Source of the DNA: Novosphingobium sp. | GTDB lineage: Bacteria > Pseudomonadota > Alphaproteobacteria > Sphingomonadales > Sphingomonadaceae | Direction: 5' to 3' | DNA: 64,000 bases | NCBI RefSeq assembly: GCF_039595395.1 | Contig: NZ_JBCNLP010000001.1 | Coordinates: 3,348,001-3,412,000 of the forward strand | Shown: piece by piece, positions 51,863 through 61,477 of the stretch | How the letters are laid out: each line of letters begins with the position of its first letter | How positions within the stretch are numbered: position 1 is the stretch's first letter | The notes under the pieces: generated by a model | Database searches by the model: none | What the model was told of the DNA's origin: nothing | The model's input: the letters and a program-made list of their open reading frames with translations, nothing else | Program-made: the position numbers and the translations under genes

Positions 51863-53329
51863 ATGGGGGAGAGCGCGATCCTGGCGATCGACCAGGGCAC
51901 CACCAACACCAAGGCGCTGCTGGTGGCGCAGGATGGCCGCATCCTGGCCAGCGGCTCGTCGCCGACACAGGTGGAGCACCCCCACCCCGGCTGGGCCCAG
52001 CAGGATGCCGACAGCATCCGCCGCAGTGTCGCCAAAGCGGTTGAACAGGCTGTCAGCGCCGCCGGGCCGGTCGAGATCGCCGCCATCGGCATTTCGAACC
52101 AGCGGGAATCGGTGGTGGTGTGGGATGCCGTTACCGGCGAGCCTCTGGCGCCCTGCGTGATCTGGCAATGCCGCCGCTCGGCGGAGATTTGTGCGCGGTT
52201 GCGGGCACGCGGCCATGAAAGCGCCATCCGCCAGCGCAGCGGGCTTCAACTCAACCCGATGTTCTCGGCAGGCAAATTGCGCTGGCTGCTCGACCATGAG
52301 GCCGCAGTCCGTGAGGCGCATCGACAGGGTCGCCTGCGCGCCGGCACGGTGGACAGTTGGCTGCTCTGGTCGCTGACCGGCGGGCAGGTCCATGCCTGCG
52401 ATGCGGGCAATGCCGCGCGCACCCAGCTTCTCGGGCTCGACACCGCGTCATGGGATGACGAATTGCTTGAGCTGTTCGCCATAGACCCGGCCATTCTGCC
52501 GCGCATCCTCCCCTCCGACGCGGACTTCGGCCTGACGGCGGGCGGCTTTGCGTGCCTGCCCGATGGCATTCCCATCCGCGCGATGATGGGCGATTCCCAT
52601 GCCGCGCTCTTCGGCCATGGCATCCGCGCGCCGGGTCAGGCCAAGGTCACTTTGGGCACCGGCTCATCGCTGATGACGCTGACGCGGCAGCGCCCGCATT
52701 CCACCACCGGCCTGTCGGAAACCATCGCATGGTCGCAAGCGGGCACACCCACCTATGCGCTGGAAGGCAACATCACCGTTTCCACGCATGCCGCCGCTTT
52801 TGCCGCCGAGATGCTCGGCCTTGACGGGCCCGAGGCGCTGACCGCTCTGGCCGCCAGCGTGGAGGACAGCGACGGCGTCAGCTTCGTGCCAGCTCTGGCC
52901 GGTCTTGGCGCACCGCATTGGCAGGAGGAGGCGCGCGGCCTCTTCTGCGGCCTCAGCCTGCGCACGCGCCGCGCCCATCTGGCCCGCGCCGCGCTGGAGG
53001 GCATCGCCCATCAGATCTGCGATCTGGTCGAGGCGATGCAGGCCGATCTGCCCCAGCCCATCGACACGCTCTGCGTCGATGGCGGCGGCGCGCGCAACGA
53101 TCTGCTGCTGCACCTGCTGGCCGATCTGTCGGGCTGCCGCGTCAGCCGCCCGGCGCAGACCGAGCTGAGCGCCTGGGGCGCCGCCGCCATGGCCGCGCAG
53201 GCCATCGGCCAGCCGCTGCCCACACAGGATCACGCCGCGCCGATCGTGCCCACCATGGAACTGGCCAGCCGCGAAAAACTGCGCCGGCAATGGCGCGAGG
53301 CGCTGGCCATGCTGAAACCCCATGCGTGA
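51863..53329 (+). CDS. FGGY-family carbohydrate kinase, candidate apulose kinase
   Basis: 488 residues of the glycerol-kinase branch. It starts AILAIDQGTTNTKALLV (phosphate 1 motif) and has SNQRESVVVWD, VIWQCRRSAE, the catalytic Asp in MGDSHAALFGHG, the ATP-binding LGTGSSLMTL and DGGGARNDLLLHLLADL near 405. It should phosphorylate a ketose. In the apiose route apulose kinase is of this family and makes apulose 4-phosphate. Glycerol, erythritol or erythrulose kinase remain possible, though the dehydrogenase expected in an erythritol locus is missing. Overlaps TIM by 8 bases. Confidence 0.85.
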   Translation: MGESAILAIDQGTTNTKALLVAQDGRILASGSSPTQVEHPHPGWAQQDADSIRRSVAKAVEQAVSAAGPVEIAAIGISNQRESVVVWDAVTGEPLAPCVIWQCRRSAEICARLRARGHESAIRQRSGLQLNPMFSAGKLRWLLDHEAAVREAHRQGRLRAGTVDSWLLWSLTGGQVHACDAGNAARTQLLGLDTASWDDELLELFAIDPAILPRILPSDADFGLTAGGFACLPDGIPIRAMMGDSHAALFGHGIRAPGQAKVTLGTGSSLMTLTRQRPHSTTGLSETIAWSQAGTPTYALEGNITVSTHAAAFAAEMLGLDGPEALTALAASVEDSDGVSFVPALAGLGAPHWQEEARGLFCGLSLRTRRAHLARAALEGIAHQICDLVEAMQADLPQPIDTLCVDGGGARNDLLLHLLADLSGCRVSRPAQTELSAWGAAAMAAQAIGQPLPTQDHAAPIVPTMELASREKLRRQWREALAMLKPHA

Positions 53330-54095
53330 CACCGCGAAACGCCCCTATGTCGTGGGCAACTGGAAGATGCATGGGCTGCTCTCCAGCCTGCCCTCCATCC
53401 TCGACATCGACCGCGCGGCGGCCTGTTACGCCGGGGTGGATGTCGCGCTGGCGCTGCCCTTCACGCTGATCAACCCCGCCGCCATCACGGTGGAGCATGC
53501 CACCATCGGCGGGCAGAACTGCCATGCCGCGCAGGAGGGCGCCTTTACCGGCGATATCTCGGGCCGGATGCTGGCGGATTGCGGCGCGCGCTTCGTGCTG
53601 CTGGGCCATTCGGAGCGCCGCCTGGGCTGCGGCGAGGACAGCGCCACCGTGCGTGCCAAGATGCGCGCCACGCTGGACGATGGGCTCGCGGCCATTCTCT
53701 GCGTGGGCGAAAGCGCGGAGGAGCGCGACGCCGGACACGCAGAAATCCGCGTGCAGGAACAGCTTCTGGCCTCCCTGCCGGAGGATCTGACGCCCGGCGA
53801 CGCGATCACCATCGCCTATGAGCCGATCTGGGCCATTGGCACAGGCCGCATCCCGCAGCCCGAAGACATCGCCGCCATGCATGATGCCCTGCGCCAGACC
53901 CTGCGCGACAGGCTGGGCCAGCAGGCCGACACCATCCGCCTGCTCTATGGCGGATCGGTCCATGACGGCAATGCCGAGGCGCTGCTCTCCATCCCCGATG
54001 TCGACGGCGTGCTGGTGGGCAATGCCAGCCTCGACCCGCGCCGTTTCCGCGCCGTGGTCCGCGCGGCGCAGCAGGCCAGCCTGCAACCCTCCTGA
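53322..54095 (+). CDS. Triose-phosphate isomerase (pathway-specific copy)
   Basis: 257 residues. Active-site elements are all present: Lys in VGNWKMHG, His in VLLGHSERRLGC, Glu in IAYEPIWAIGTG and the phosphate loop LYGGSVHDGNA. Its location in a sugar-catabolic operon suggests it is an extra TIM beside the housekeeping one. In the proposed pathway it would turn the DHAP made by the transketolase back into the glyceraldehyde 3-phosphate that the transketolase consumes. Confidence 0.94.
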   Translation: MRDTAKRPYVVGNWKMHGLLSSLPSILDIDRAAACYAGVDVALALPFTLINPAAITVEHATIGGQNCHAAQEGAFTGDISGRMLADCGARFVLLGHSERRLGCGEDSATVRAKMRATLDDGLAAILCVGESAEERDAGHAEIRVQEQLLASLPEDLTPGDAITIAYEPIWAIGTGRIPQPEDIAAMHDALRQTLRDRLGQQADTIRLLYGGSVHDGNAEALLSIPDVDGVLVGNASLDPRRFRAVVRAAQQASLQPS

Positions 54096-54135
54096 CAGGC
54101 TCATAAAATGACGGGCCCATAAAATGACAGGCTCC
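54096..54135 (+). repeat. Short tandem repeat after the TIM gene
   Basis: The unit ATAAAATGACGGGCCC is followed by ATAAAATGACAGGCTC, and TGACAGGCTC also precedes the first unit. A small local duplication; it contains stop-like ATGA units but no gene. Confidence 0.6.
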
Positions 54136-54139
54136 ACAA

Positions 54140-54180
54140 AAAGCGCCCGCCGGAGCGATCCGGCGGGCCATGGGCGCTTT
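54140..54180 (+). terminator. Terminator-like hairpin of the transketolase/TIM operon
   Basis: An inner 8-bp stem CCCGCCGG / CCGGCGGG with an AGCGAT loop, extended by AAAGCG / CGCTTT. Ends in TTT then GAACG, so the U-tract is short. Confidence 0.6.
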
Positions 54181-54195
54181 GAACGCTCTGCAAAC

Positions 54196-54230
54196 AGGGC
54201 AGGCCCGCGCTTGTGGCGCGGACCTGCCCT
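54196..54230 (-). terminator. Terminator-like hairpin of the downstream TBDT gene
   Basis: AGGGCAGG plus CCGCGC pair with GCGCGG plus CCTGCCCT around one C/A mismatch and a 5-nt loop. It lies just after the stop (54236) of the minus-strand receptor; on that strand TGTTTGC follows. Confidence 0.6.
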
Positions 54231-54235
54231 CCCCC

Positions 54236-56923
54236 TTAAAGCTTGGTGCGCAGCCCCACCGAGACCAGCCGCCCCAGCGTCGAGCCATTGGCATAGCCAT
54301 TGCCCGAGTTGCGATAGGGCGGATAGGCATTGGCGATGTTGTTGATGTTGAGCGTCACCGTCGCCTGATGCCCACCCGCAATCTTCAGCTCATAGGCCAG
54401 ATAGAGATCGATCGGGTTGAAGGAGGCCACGCGGCTCTGCGAGGCATCGCCGATGATCGGATAGCCGCCGCTATGCGTCAGCGTGACGCGCCCGGTCAGC
54501 CCCTTCACCTGCGCCCCCAGGCTGGCGATGAAGTTGAGGTGGGTGTAGCCATTCTTCAACTGATCGACCACCGGCGAGGTCGGCAGCGTCTTGCTGTTGC
54601 GGTCCAGCGTGTAGGTGCCCGCGAAGCTGGCGGTGATCGCCCCGAAATCGGTGCGCTGGTTGACGTTGGCGGCAAAGTCGATGCCGTCCTGCGAGAGCTG
54701 CCCCAGATTGTAGCGCCGCAGATCGAGGATGGCATAGGGGTTGTTGGCGGCAAAGAAACCGGCCAGCGAGGAGAAATTGTCCGCCCGCGCGCCATTGGCG
54801 AAGGTGGTGGCCTGCGCCAGCGTGGGGTTCCGAATGTAATAGGGCGTGTTGCTGGGATCGGCCCAATAGGCCGCCCCTTGCGAGAAATAGCCCGAATTGA
54901 CGCTGATCGCATTGCGGAAATCGACGTTGTAATAGGTCGCGCTCAGGGTCAGCGCGTCCCAGATCGGCGGCTTGATGTCGGTGCCCAGCGACCAGGTATG
55001 CGCGGTTTCCGGCTTCAGATTGGGGTTGCCGCCCGAAATATACAGCACCGGGCGGAAGGCGTCGGAAGCCGCGCTGCCGGGCGCCAGATTGGTCGCCACG
55101 GGGATCGAGGTCACACGCTCGTCGACCGCGCCGGTGGTGTCGGCCAGGCTGGGGGCGTGGAAGGATGTGCCCCAGTTGCCGCGCACCGTCATCCAGCGCA
55201 CCGGGCGATAGCTGAAGCCGATCTTGGGGTTGGTGGTGCCGCCCACATCGTCATAGCTGTCGTAACGCACCGATCCGGTCAGGTCGAAGCCCGCGATGCC
55301 CGGCACGGCATTGCTGTTGCCGAACACCGGCACGAAGATCTCGCCATAGACCGATTTCACATTGCGGGTGGCGGCCACCGCATTCTGCTTGGGCGTTGCG
55401 GTCGGGCCGAAAGCGATGCGCGATTCGATGCCCTCATGGTGATATTCCGCGCCCACGGCGAGGCGCGCATCGCCGCCCGGCAGGCTGACGACCGGGCCAT
55501 CGGCGACCAGACGCACCTCGCCCAGATCCTGCTTGGCCTGCGAATAGTTCTGATAGTCGCGGATCGCGGCCAGCACGCTCGGGTTGGTCAGCGAGAGGTT
55601 GTAGGGATCGAGCGCGGTGGCCGTCGATGTGCTGGCCAGCGCGGCATTGGCGGCATCGTTGTTGATCGCCCGTTCGGTGGTGGAGTTGAAGCTGTGGCCA
55701 TAATTGCCCATGGCCTTCAGGTTCCAGTTGTGGCCCAGCTTCCATTCGAAGGTCGGCGTCAGGCCCCAGGATTCAAAGCGCGCCGGGTTGCTCAGCCCCT
55801 GGGCGCCGAACACCGAGGTGTAGTTGAACAGCACCGATTGCGTGGTCGCGGTGCCGATCGGCTGGAAATAGGGGTTGGCCGAGGTGATCGTGCCATTGGT
55901 GGCCAGCGGGGCGGTCAGCGTGGTGGTGTCGCGCCGCGAATAATAGGCTGACATGTTGAAATGGAGGTTGTCGGTCAGATCCTGATCGAGCGCGGCATAG
56001 GCCGAATGGCGCGTCTCGCGCGGATAGATGTCGGCATATTGGCTGGTGTCGCATTTGTTGACGGTGCCGGGCGTCAGATTGGGCTCGGCATAGGTCACGC
56101 CATTGGCGATGACATTGGTGAGCGCGCAGGTCGAGACGCGGCGGTCGGTGCCGCCCCGCGCCGTGTTGTTCTGCGAGACATAGGGCTGGCTGCCGCCCTG
56201 GATGTTGTTGTGCCAGGCGAAGCTGTAAGACAGCATCAGCGAGCCGCCGCTCCACTCCTTGCCCGCGAAAAGGCTGCCATCGACGGTGCGATAGCCGCCC
56301 GAGAAGCCGACTTTCGCATCAGCCTCGATGCCCGAGGCATGCTTGCGGGTGATGAAGTTGATGACGCCGCCGATGGCATCCGAACCATAGATCGAGGAGC
56401 CGCCATCGGGGATGACCTCGACGCGCTCGATCATGTTGGGCGGGATGACGGTGGGGTCGGGATAGGTCTGCAGAATGCCCGAGCCGACGATGCGATGGCC
56501 ATTGACCAGCAGCAGCGTGGTGGTGCCGCCCGAGGCGCCAAGCCCGCGCAGATTGGTCTGGGCGATGGGCTGGCCGAAACCGGCCGAGGGCGCCTGATAG
56601 GCGTTGAAGCTGCTGATCTGCGGGATGGTGGACATCAGGTCGTTGGTCGATGCCACGCCCTTGGCGGCGATGTCCTTGGTGGTGACGCCGATGACATTGG
56701 TGCCGACCGGGGCAATGCCACGGATCAGCGTACCGGTGACGACGATCTCGCGGTCCTTTTCGGCGGTGGCGTCTGCGGTAGCGGTCTCCGGCGCCGCGGC
56801 GTCAGCCTGCTGCGCATGGGCGACAGGCGCCATGGCCAGCAGCATCGCCAGCGCGCTGGTCGAGCCCAGAGCCGCCTTGCGCGTGAACGGCAGGCGGATT
56901 TCGAGTGTGGTGTTCCCAGTCAA
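54236..56923 (-). CDS. TonB-dependent receptor, large
   Basis: 895 residues with a signal peptide (about residues 14-38, ending VAHAQQ), plug domain with EIVVTGTLIRGIAPVGTNVI, ERVEVIPDGGSSIYGSDAIG and GGVINFITRK, and a barrel ending LGRLVSVGLRTKL. This ‘TLIRG’ plug type is frequent among sphingomonad receptors for plant-derived oligomers. Divergent from the esterase and nucleoside-hydrolase-like genes with 346 bases between. Confidence 0.92.
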   Translation of the reverse strand: MTGNTTLEIRLPFTRKAALGSTSALAMLLAMAPVAHAQQADAAAPETATADATAEKDREIVVTGTLIRGIAPVGTNVIGVTTKDIAAKGVASTNDLMSTIPQISSFNAYQAPSAGFGQPIAQTNLRGLGASGGTTTLLLVNGHRIVGSGILQTYPDPTVIPPNMIERVEVIPDGGSSIYGSDAIGGVINFITRKHASGIEADAKVGFSGGYRTVDGSLFAGKEWSGGSLMLSYSFAWHNNIQGGSQPYVSQNNTARGGTDRRVSTCALTNVIANGVTYAEPNLTPGTVNKCDTSQYADIYPRETRHSAYAALDQDLTDNLHFNMSAYYSRRDTTTLTAPLATNGTITSANPYFQPIGTATTQSVLFNYTSVFGAQGLSNPARFESWGLTPTFEWKLGHNWNLKAMGNYGHSFNSTTERAINNDAANAALASTSTATALDPYNLSLTNPSVLAAIRDYQNYSQAKQDLGEVRLVADGPVVSLPGGDARLAVGAEYHHEGIESRIAFGPTATPKQNAVAATRNVKSVYGEIFVPVFGNSNAVPGIAGFDLTGSVRYDSYDDVGGTTNPKIGFSYRPVRWMTVRGNWGTSFHAPSLADTTGAVDERVTSIPVATNLAPGSAASDAFRPVLYISGGNPNLKPETAHTWSLGTDIKPPIWDALTLSATYYNVDFRNAISVNSGYFSQGAAYWADPSNTPYYIRNPTLAQATTFANGARADNFSSLAGFFAANNPYAILDLRRYNLGQLSQDGIDFAANVNQRTDFGAITASFAGTYTLDRNSKTLPTSPVVDQLKNGYTHLNFIASLGAQVKGLTGRVTLTHSGGYPIIGDASQSRVASFNPIDLYLAYELKIAGGHQATVTLNINNIANAYPPYRNSGNGYANGSTLGRLVSVGLRTKL

Positions 56924-57269
56924 CGGCAGTCCCTCCCTCTAGCGCCACTATCCCGGTGCCGATTGGCATGTTGTGCGGGATGCGGTGTCGTTTGCTGCCG
57001 GATGATTATCGTCTATTCTTTCGTATAGCAATTATTTGTTTTCGTTTTGCGTCGATTTTTAGCACGCCGCGCGGCAACTCAAAACACAAATGCTTTTCAG
57101 AACTTTAGCGGTAAATTCATCCCATAGGCATGATCAATCTTGTAATTTTCACATAGATCGTCGCAATTTTTGTGAACGCTACGCCCGATGATTCGAAAGT
57201 GAGTGAAACAAATCTGGACACGACGCAGATTGCATGCCTACCTCTCCAAAAAGGGAGAGGGATTTCACC
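56924..57269. promoter_or_regulatory. Divergent intergenic region TBDT / carboxylesterase
   Basis: 346 bases, AT-rich between 57000 and 57180, with no convincing gene or RNA. It should hold promoters in both directions. I could not find a convincing dyad or known operator. Confidence 0.5.
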
Positions 57270-58865
57270 ATGCGACGCATTCGATTCGCTTCGATAATTT
57301 TCGCATTGACCTGCGGCACTCCGGCACTGGCTGACGCGCTGCCCGACAGGTTGCCCGATGCATTGAGCGTCACCGCCCCCGCCGGAGCGGTGCATGGCAT
57401 GGCCATCGATGGGGTGCGCAGCTTCCGCGGCATTCCCTTCGCCCAGCCGCCCGTCGGCGCGCTGCGCTGGCGTGAGCCCCAGCCTCTGGCGCCATGGACC
57501 GGCGTGCGCGAGGCGACGCAATGGTCCCCGCGCTGCAAACAGACCTCCGCCTTTGCCGATATGCGCTTCCGCTCCTCGGGCGACAGCGAGGATTGCCTCT
57601 ATCTCAACATCTGGACCCCGGCGGGCGCGAAGCCGGGCGACAGGCTGCCGGTGCTCTTCTACGTCTATGGCGGCGGCTTTGTGGCGGGGGCGGCGGATGA
57701 ATCGCGCTATGATGGGGCGGCCATGGCCAAAAAGGGCATCGTCGTGGTCGTCGCCAATTACCGCGTCGGCAGCTTCGGATTTTTCGCCCATCCCGAACTG
57801 ACGGCTGAATCGCCGCATCATGCCTCGGGCAATCAGGGTCTGCTCGATCAGGTGGCGGCACTGCAATGGACCCGCGCCAACATCGCTGCCTTTGGCGGCA
57901 ATCCGCAACACATCACCATCAATGGCGAATCGGCGGGCTCCTTCTCGATGAGCGTGCTGACCGTCTCGCCACTCTCGCGCGATCTGATCGTCGGCGTCAT
58001 CGCCGAAAGCGGCGCGGCGGTGGAAGGGTGCATGGGGCCCGTCCCGCTTCAGGCCGCCGAAGCGCGCGGCACGGAGCTGGGCCAGACACTGGGCGCGACC
58101 TCGCTGGCGGCGTTGCGCGCCCTGCCCGCCGACACCATCCTCGCCAGCCGCCCCAACAGCGGCAGCGGGCTGGGGCTGAGCATCGACGGCTATCTGCTGC
58201 CCCAGACCCTCGATGCCACCTATGCCGCGCATCAGGCCGCGCATGTGCCCGCGATGATCGGCTCCAACTCGCAGGACACCTTCGGCAATCTGGTGCTGGG
58301 CAGCGAGACGCCGACCCTCGCCCATTACCGCGAGGGCGTGACGAAACTGTTCGGCGCGAATGCCGAGACGGTGCTGAAGCTCTACCCCGCCGCCAGCGAT
58401 GCGCAGGTGCTGGCCGCCTCCACCGAACTGTCGAGCGACCACTTCCTCGGCCAGCCGACATGGAAATGGTTCGACCTCCACCGCCAGAGCGGCGAGCCGA
58501 CCTATTACTTCCGCTACAACCATATCCGCCCGCCCGCCAACGGCCTTCCGGCCCCGGCGATGCCGGTAATCGGCGCGGTCCACAGCGCGGAGATCGAATA
58601 TGCGCTCGGCAATCTGGATGTGGCCGGGGTGAGCCCGCTCTACACCTGGACACAAGCCGACCGGCAGATGTCGACCCTGCTGCAGGGCTATTTCGTCAAC
58701 TTCATCAAGAGCGGCAACCCCAATGGCCCCGGCCTGCCCGCCTGGAAACCGGCGGGCACCACCTCGCCCTTGTGGCGGCAGGAGGTGGAGCTGCCCACCA
58801 AGGCCAAGCCCTTCACCGATGAGGCCCGCTATCGCGCGATGGATCGCATCGCGGCCCAGCCATAA
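57270..58865 (+). CDS. Secreted type-B carboxylesterase
   Basis: About 531 residues. It starts MRRIRFASIIFALTC with GGGAGAGG upstream and a cleavable signal peptide. Typical features: FRGIPFAQPPVGALRWREPQ, the EDCLYLNIWTP stretch, oxyanion-hole YGGGFVAG, and the nucleophile Ser in INGESAGSFSMSV; Glu/His partners follow near 330 and 420 (VHSAEIEYA region). It could remove acyl, acetyl or feruloyl esters from plant material. Two codons-scale spacing (45 bases) separates it from the next gene. Confidence 0.9.
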   Translation: MRRIRFASIIFALTCGTPALADALPDRLPDALSVTAPAGAVHGMAIDGVRSFRGIPFAQPPVGALRWREPQPLAPWTGVREATQWSPRCKQTSAFADMRFRSSGDSEDCLYLNIWTPAGAKPGDRLPVLFYVYGGGFVAGAADESRYDGAAMAKKGIVVVVANYRVGSFGFFAHPELTAESPHHASGNQGLLDQVAALQWTRANIAAFGGNPQHITINGESAGSFSMSVLTVSPLSRDLIVGVIAESGAAVEGCMGPVPLQAAEARGTELGQTLGATSLAALRALPADTILASRPNSGSGLGLSIDGYLLPQTLDATYAAHQAAHVPAMIGSNSQDTFGNLVLGSETPTLAHYREGVTKLFGANAETVLKLYPAASDAQVLAASTELSSDHFLGQPTWKWFDLHRQSGEPTYYFRYNHIRPPANGLPAPAMPVIGAVHSAEIEYALGNLDVAGVSPLYTWTQADRQMSTLLQGYFVNFIKSGNPNGPGLPAWKPAGTTSPLWRQEVELPTKAKPFTDEARYRAMDRIAAQP

Positions 58866-58910
58866 GGCCCTCGCCGCGTCTCTCGACACCACAGATCACA
58901 GGATGCCCCC

Positions 58911-60551
58911 ATGACATTTGCACGCACCATGACACGCCTCTTGCTAGCCAGCGCTCTGGCCTCCGCCCTCCCCGCCACCGCCTTTGCCGCGCCCGAGCCG
59001 ACCCGTGACCCCACCGTGCCCGGCATCACCTATCTGGAAACGCCGCCGGGCCAGAAGCCGCGCGTCGTCATCACCGCCGATCCCGAGCTGGACGACAACA
59101 ACTCGCTGATCCGCTATCTGCTGCGCAGTTCGGACTTTCGCACCGAGGGGCTGATCTACACCAGCAGCCAGTTCCACTGGAAGGGCGACGGCAAGGGCAC
59201 CACGCAATCGGTGCCGGGCCGCGAATACACCCGCTTCGGCCTGCATCTGTGCCCCTGCACCTCCTATCGCTGGGGCCCCAACGAACGCTTTATCGACGAT
59301 GAGGTCGAGGCCTATGCCAAGGCCTATCCCAATCTGAAGGTGCACGACCGCGGCTATCCCACGCCCGCGCAGCTCAAGGCGGTGGTCCGCTGGGGCAATG
59401 TCGATTTCGACGGCGAGATGGACCATGACACGCCCGGCTCGGATCTGATCAAGAAACTGCTGCTCGATGACGAACAGTCGCCGGTCTATCTCCACGCCTG
59501 GGGCGGCGGCAGCACCATCGCCCGCGCGCTGAAATCGATCGAGGACCAGTACAGCAACACCCCGCAATGGGCCGCGATCCGCGCCAAGGTGATCGCCAAG
59601 GCGGTGATCCATCCCTCGGGCGATCAGGACGACACTTACGCCAAATACATCAAGCCGCACTGGGGCGAGATCCGCTATCGCCATCAGGAGGGCGGCGTGC
59701 CGCTGGGCTATGCGGTGCAGTCGACCGCCAGCCCCTCCGACGCGGCCTATTTCACCACGGCATGGATGCAGGAGCATGTCTCCAGCAAGGGGCCGCTGGG
59801 CGCCAATGAGCGCGTGTGGGGCGACGGCAAGCAGATGTCGAAGGGCGACATCTTCGACTTCTTCGGCCTGCCCGACCAGAGCGCCAAGGAGCTGAAGCAG
59901 AAAGGCTATATCGTCTGGACCCCGCCGCTGCCCAAGGGCGAGTTTCTGGGCGAAGGCGACACGCCGACCTTCATGAATCTGGTCGACAACGGCCTGCGCG
60001 GCTATCGCGGCGACAGCTTCGGCGGCTGGGGCGGCACATGGAAGGTGGTCGATCCCAACGCCCCGACCAAATCCTTCGGCGCCGACATGCTGGCGCAGAT
60101 CGAGCGGCAGGTGATGGACCCGAACTATATGCCCCCGCCCCGCCCGCGCCAGCCGACCAATCCCTTCCTCGCCCCGGTGATGAACGATCTGGCGGCTCGA
60201 CTGGCCTGGGCCACCACGCCCACCTATGCCGGGGCCAACCATTATCCGCGCATCAAGCTGGAGGGCCCGGCCTATATCTCGGCCAGGCCGGGGCAGTTGA
60301 TCCACCTGAAGGCAACGACCAGCGACCCGGACGGCAACCGCGTGACCTTGCGCTGGTGGCCATGGGACAAGGCGGGCACCTATGCCGGAACGCTGACGCT
60401 GGACGCCGCCGAGGGCGAGAGCACCAGCTTCCATGTGCCTGCCGACGCCAGGCCGGGCGACCAGTTGCAGATCGTGGCCGAGGCGACGGATGACGGGAAG
60501 ATCCCGCTCACCCGTTATGAGAAGGTGGTGGTGAACGTGGCGGCGCAATAG
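58911..60551 (+). CDS. Exported nucleoside-hydrolase-like (DUF1593/Sde182-type) protein
   Basis: 546 residues with a signal peptide (MTRLLLASALASALPATAFA). The nucleoside-hydrolase-like domain has VVITADPELDDNNSLIRYLL, where the Asp cluster resembles the Ca-binding site of nucleoside hydrolases, and YLHAWGGGSTIARAL. A C-terminal beta-sandwich (about 440-540, HLKATTSDPDGNRVTLRWWP) ends the protein. The family includes the cellulose-associated Sde182; the catalytic role is unclear. Likely acts with the adjoining esterase on a plant glycan or glycoside. Confidence 0.85.
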   Translation: MTFARTMTRLLLASALASALPATAFAAPEPTRDPTVPGITYLETPPGQKPRVVITADPELDDNNSLIRYLLRSSDFRTEGLIYTSSQFHWKGDGKGTTQSVPGREYTRFGLHLCPCTSYRWGPNERFIDDEVEAYAKAYPNLKVHDRGYPTPAQLKAVVRWGNVDFDGEMDHDTPGSDLIKKLLLDDEQSPVYLHAWGGGSTIARALKSIEDQYSNTPQWAAIRAKVIAKAVIHPSGDQDDTYAKYIKPHWGEIRYRHQEGGVPLGYAVQSTASPSDAAYFTTAWMQEHVSSKGPLGANERVWGDGKQMSKGDIFDFFGLPDQSAKELKQKGYIVWTPPLPKGEFLGEGDTPTFMNLVDNGLRGYRGDSFGGWGGTWKVVDPNAPTKSFGADMLAQIERQVMDPNYMPPPRPRQPTNPFLAPVMNDLAARLAWATTPTYAGANHYPRIKLEGPAYISARPGQLIHLKATTSDPDGNRVTLRWWPWDKAGTYAGTLTLDAAEGESTSFHVPADARPGDQLQIVAEATDDGKIPLTRYEKVVVNVAAQ

Positions 60552-60715
60552 GCGCGCGGCTGACTGACGGAACCTTCGTCCGGGTCAGGCCGTGGCGAGG
60601 GTTTCGACTGGCGGGATTGGACCGATCAGCGCCGGGACGCCGCATGACCATGCGGCCATGCCCCGCTGGTCGCCTGATGCGAACCGATCTGGCATAGCGC
60701 TGTATCTAAAGCAGA

Positions 60716-60737
60716 AACGTCAAACCGCTTTGACGTT
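60716..60737 (-). terminator. Hairpin after tRNA-Ser
   Basis: AACGTCAAA and TTTGACGTT pair perfectly around CCGC, 24 bases past the tRNA 3' end on the minus strand, followed there by TCTGCTTT. Confidence 0.6.
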
Positions 60738-60760
60738 ATCACTCCATGGAAGGGAGTGTA

Positions 60761-60850
60761 TGGCGGAGAGGCAGGGATTCGAACCCTGGATACCCTCACG
60801 AGTATGCCGCATTTCGAGTGCGGTGCATTCGACCACTCTGCCACCTCTCC
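60761..60850 (-). tRNA. tRNA-Ser (anticodon CGA)
   Basis: 90 nt including an encoded CCA (60763-60761). The acceptor stem GGAGAGG (60850-60844) pairs with CCTCTCC, discriminator G. The anticodon stem-loop is CCGCA CTCGAAA TGCGG with anticodon CGA, reading UCG. There is a long variable arm typical of serine tRNAs and a T-arm with GGTTCGAATCC. Confidence 0.96.
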
Positions 60851-61056
60851 GCAAGGTAGGAATGAAAGCTCTGGAAGAACCCTCATCCGGTCGGGAGCCG
60901 CCCCCTAGCCAATGATTCTCACCTTGCCAAGCCCTTAAAACAACATGACGGTGGATTTTCCTGTCGCCTTGCTTGTTCTCCCCCGCCCTCATGCCTATAT
61001 TCCCCTACATGGACCGAGCGAGTTTCTATTCCCCAACTGCCGGCCGCCGCATCGAC

Positions 61057-61389
61057 ATGCCGCGTGCCAGCCAGGCCAGCTTTGCTATCGGCGACGTGGT
61101 ACGCCACCGCGAGTATGATTTCCGGGGGGTCATTTTCGACATCGACCCCGTCTTCGCCAACAGCGAGGAATGGTACGAATCGATCCCCAAGGATCTGCGC
61201 CCCCGGCGTGAGCAGCCCTATTACCACCTCTTCGCCGAGAATGAGGATGGGGCCTATATCGCCTATGTCAGCCAGCAGAACCTGCTGGAAGACGGCGAAA
61301 CCGGCCCGGTGGACCATCCCCAGCTTGAGCAGATCTTCGAGGATTTCGACGGCCTGCGCTATCCGCTGCGCCACGCGATGAGCCACTGA
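61057..61389 (+). CDS. hspQ: Heat-shock protein HspQ (hemimethylated-DNA-binding YccV-like)
   Basis: 110 residues from MPRASQASFAIGDVVRH. The family core VRHREYDFRGVIFDIDPVF, NSEEWYESIPKDLRPR and YHLFAENEDGAYIAYVSQQN is complete. Upstream in-frame ATGs at 61009 and 60973 exist; the one chosen gives the normal family length, though none has a clear Shine-Dalgarno. HspQ acts as a specificity factor for Lon protease and was first described as binding hemimethylated oriC DNA. Monocistronic, followed by a strong terminator. Confidence 0.92.
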   Translation: MPRASQASFAIGDVVRHREYDFRGVIFDIDPVFANSEEWYESIPKDLRPRREQPYYHLFAENEDGAYIAYVSQQNLLEDGETGPVDHPQLEQIFEDFDGLRYPLRHAMSH

Positions 61390-61426
61390 GCGAAGCAAGC
61401 CGCGAAACACGCCATCGCCGGATACG

Positions 61427-61453
61427 AAAAGGGCGCCCTTGCGGCGCCCTTTT
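61427..61453. terminator. Bidirectional Rho-independent terminator
   Basis: An 11-bp stem (AAAAGGGCGCC and complement) with a CTTGC loop, ending in TTTTT on the plus strand and with AAAA on the left. Serves hspQ (+) and the ABC-2 permease (-). Confidence 0.92.
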
Positions 61454-61477
61454 TGCTGTCAGCGAAAACCGAAGCGC

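Noticed and set aside
54170..55951. 593-codon plus-strand frame within the third TBDT
   Set aside because: Antisense shadow of a receptor gene with signal peptide, plug and barrel.
57117..58892. 591-codon minus-strand frame opposite the carboxylesterase
   Set aside because: Shadow of a gene with an intact GESAG nucleophile motif and signal peptide.
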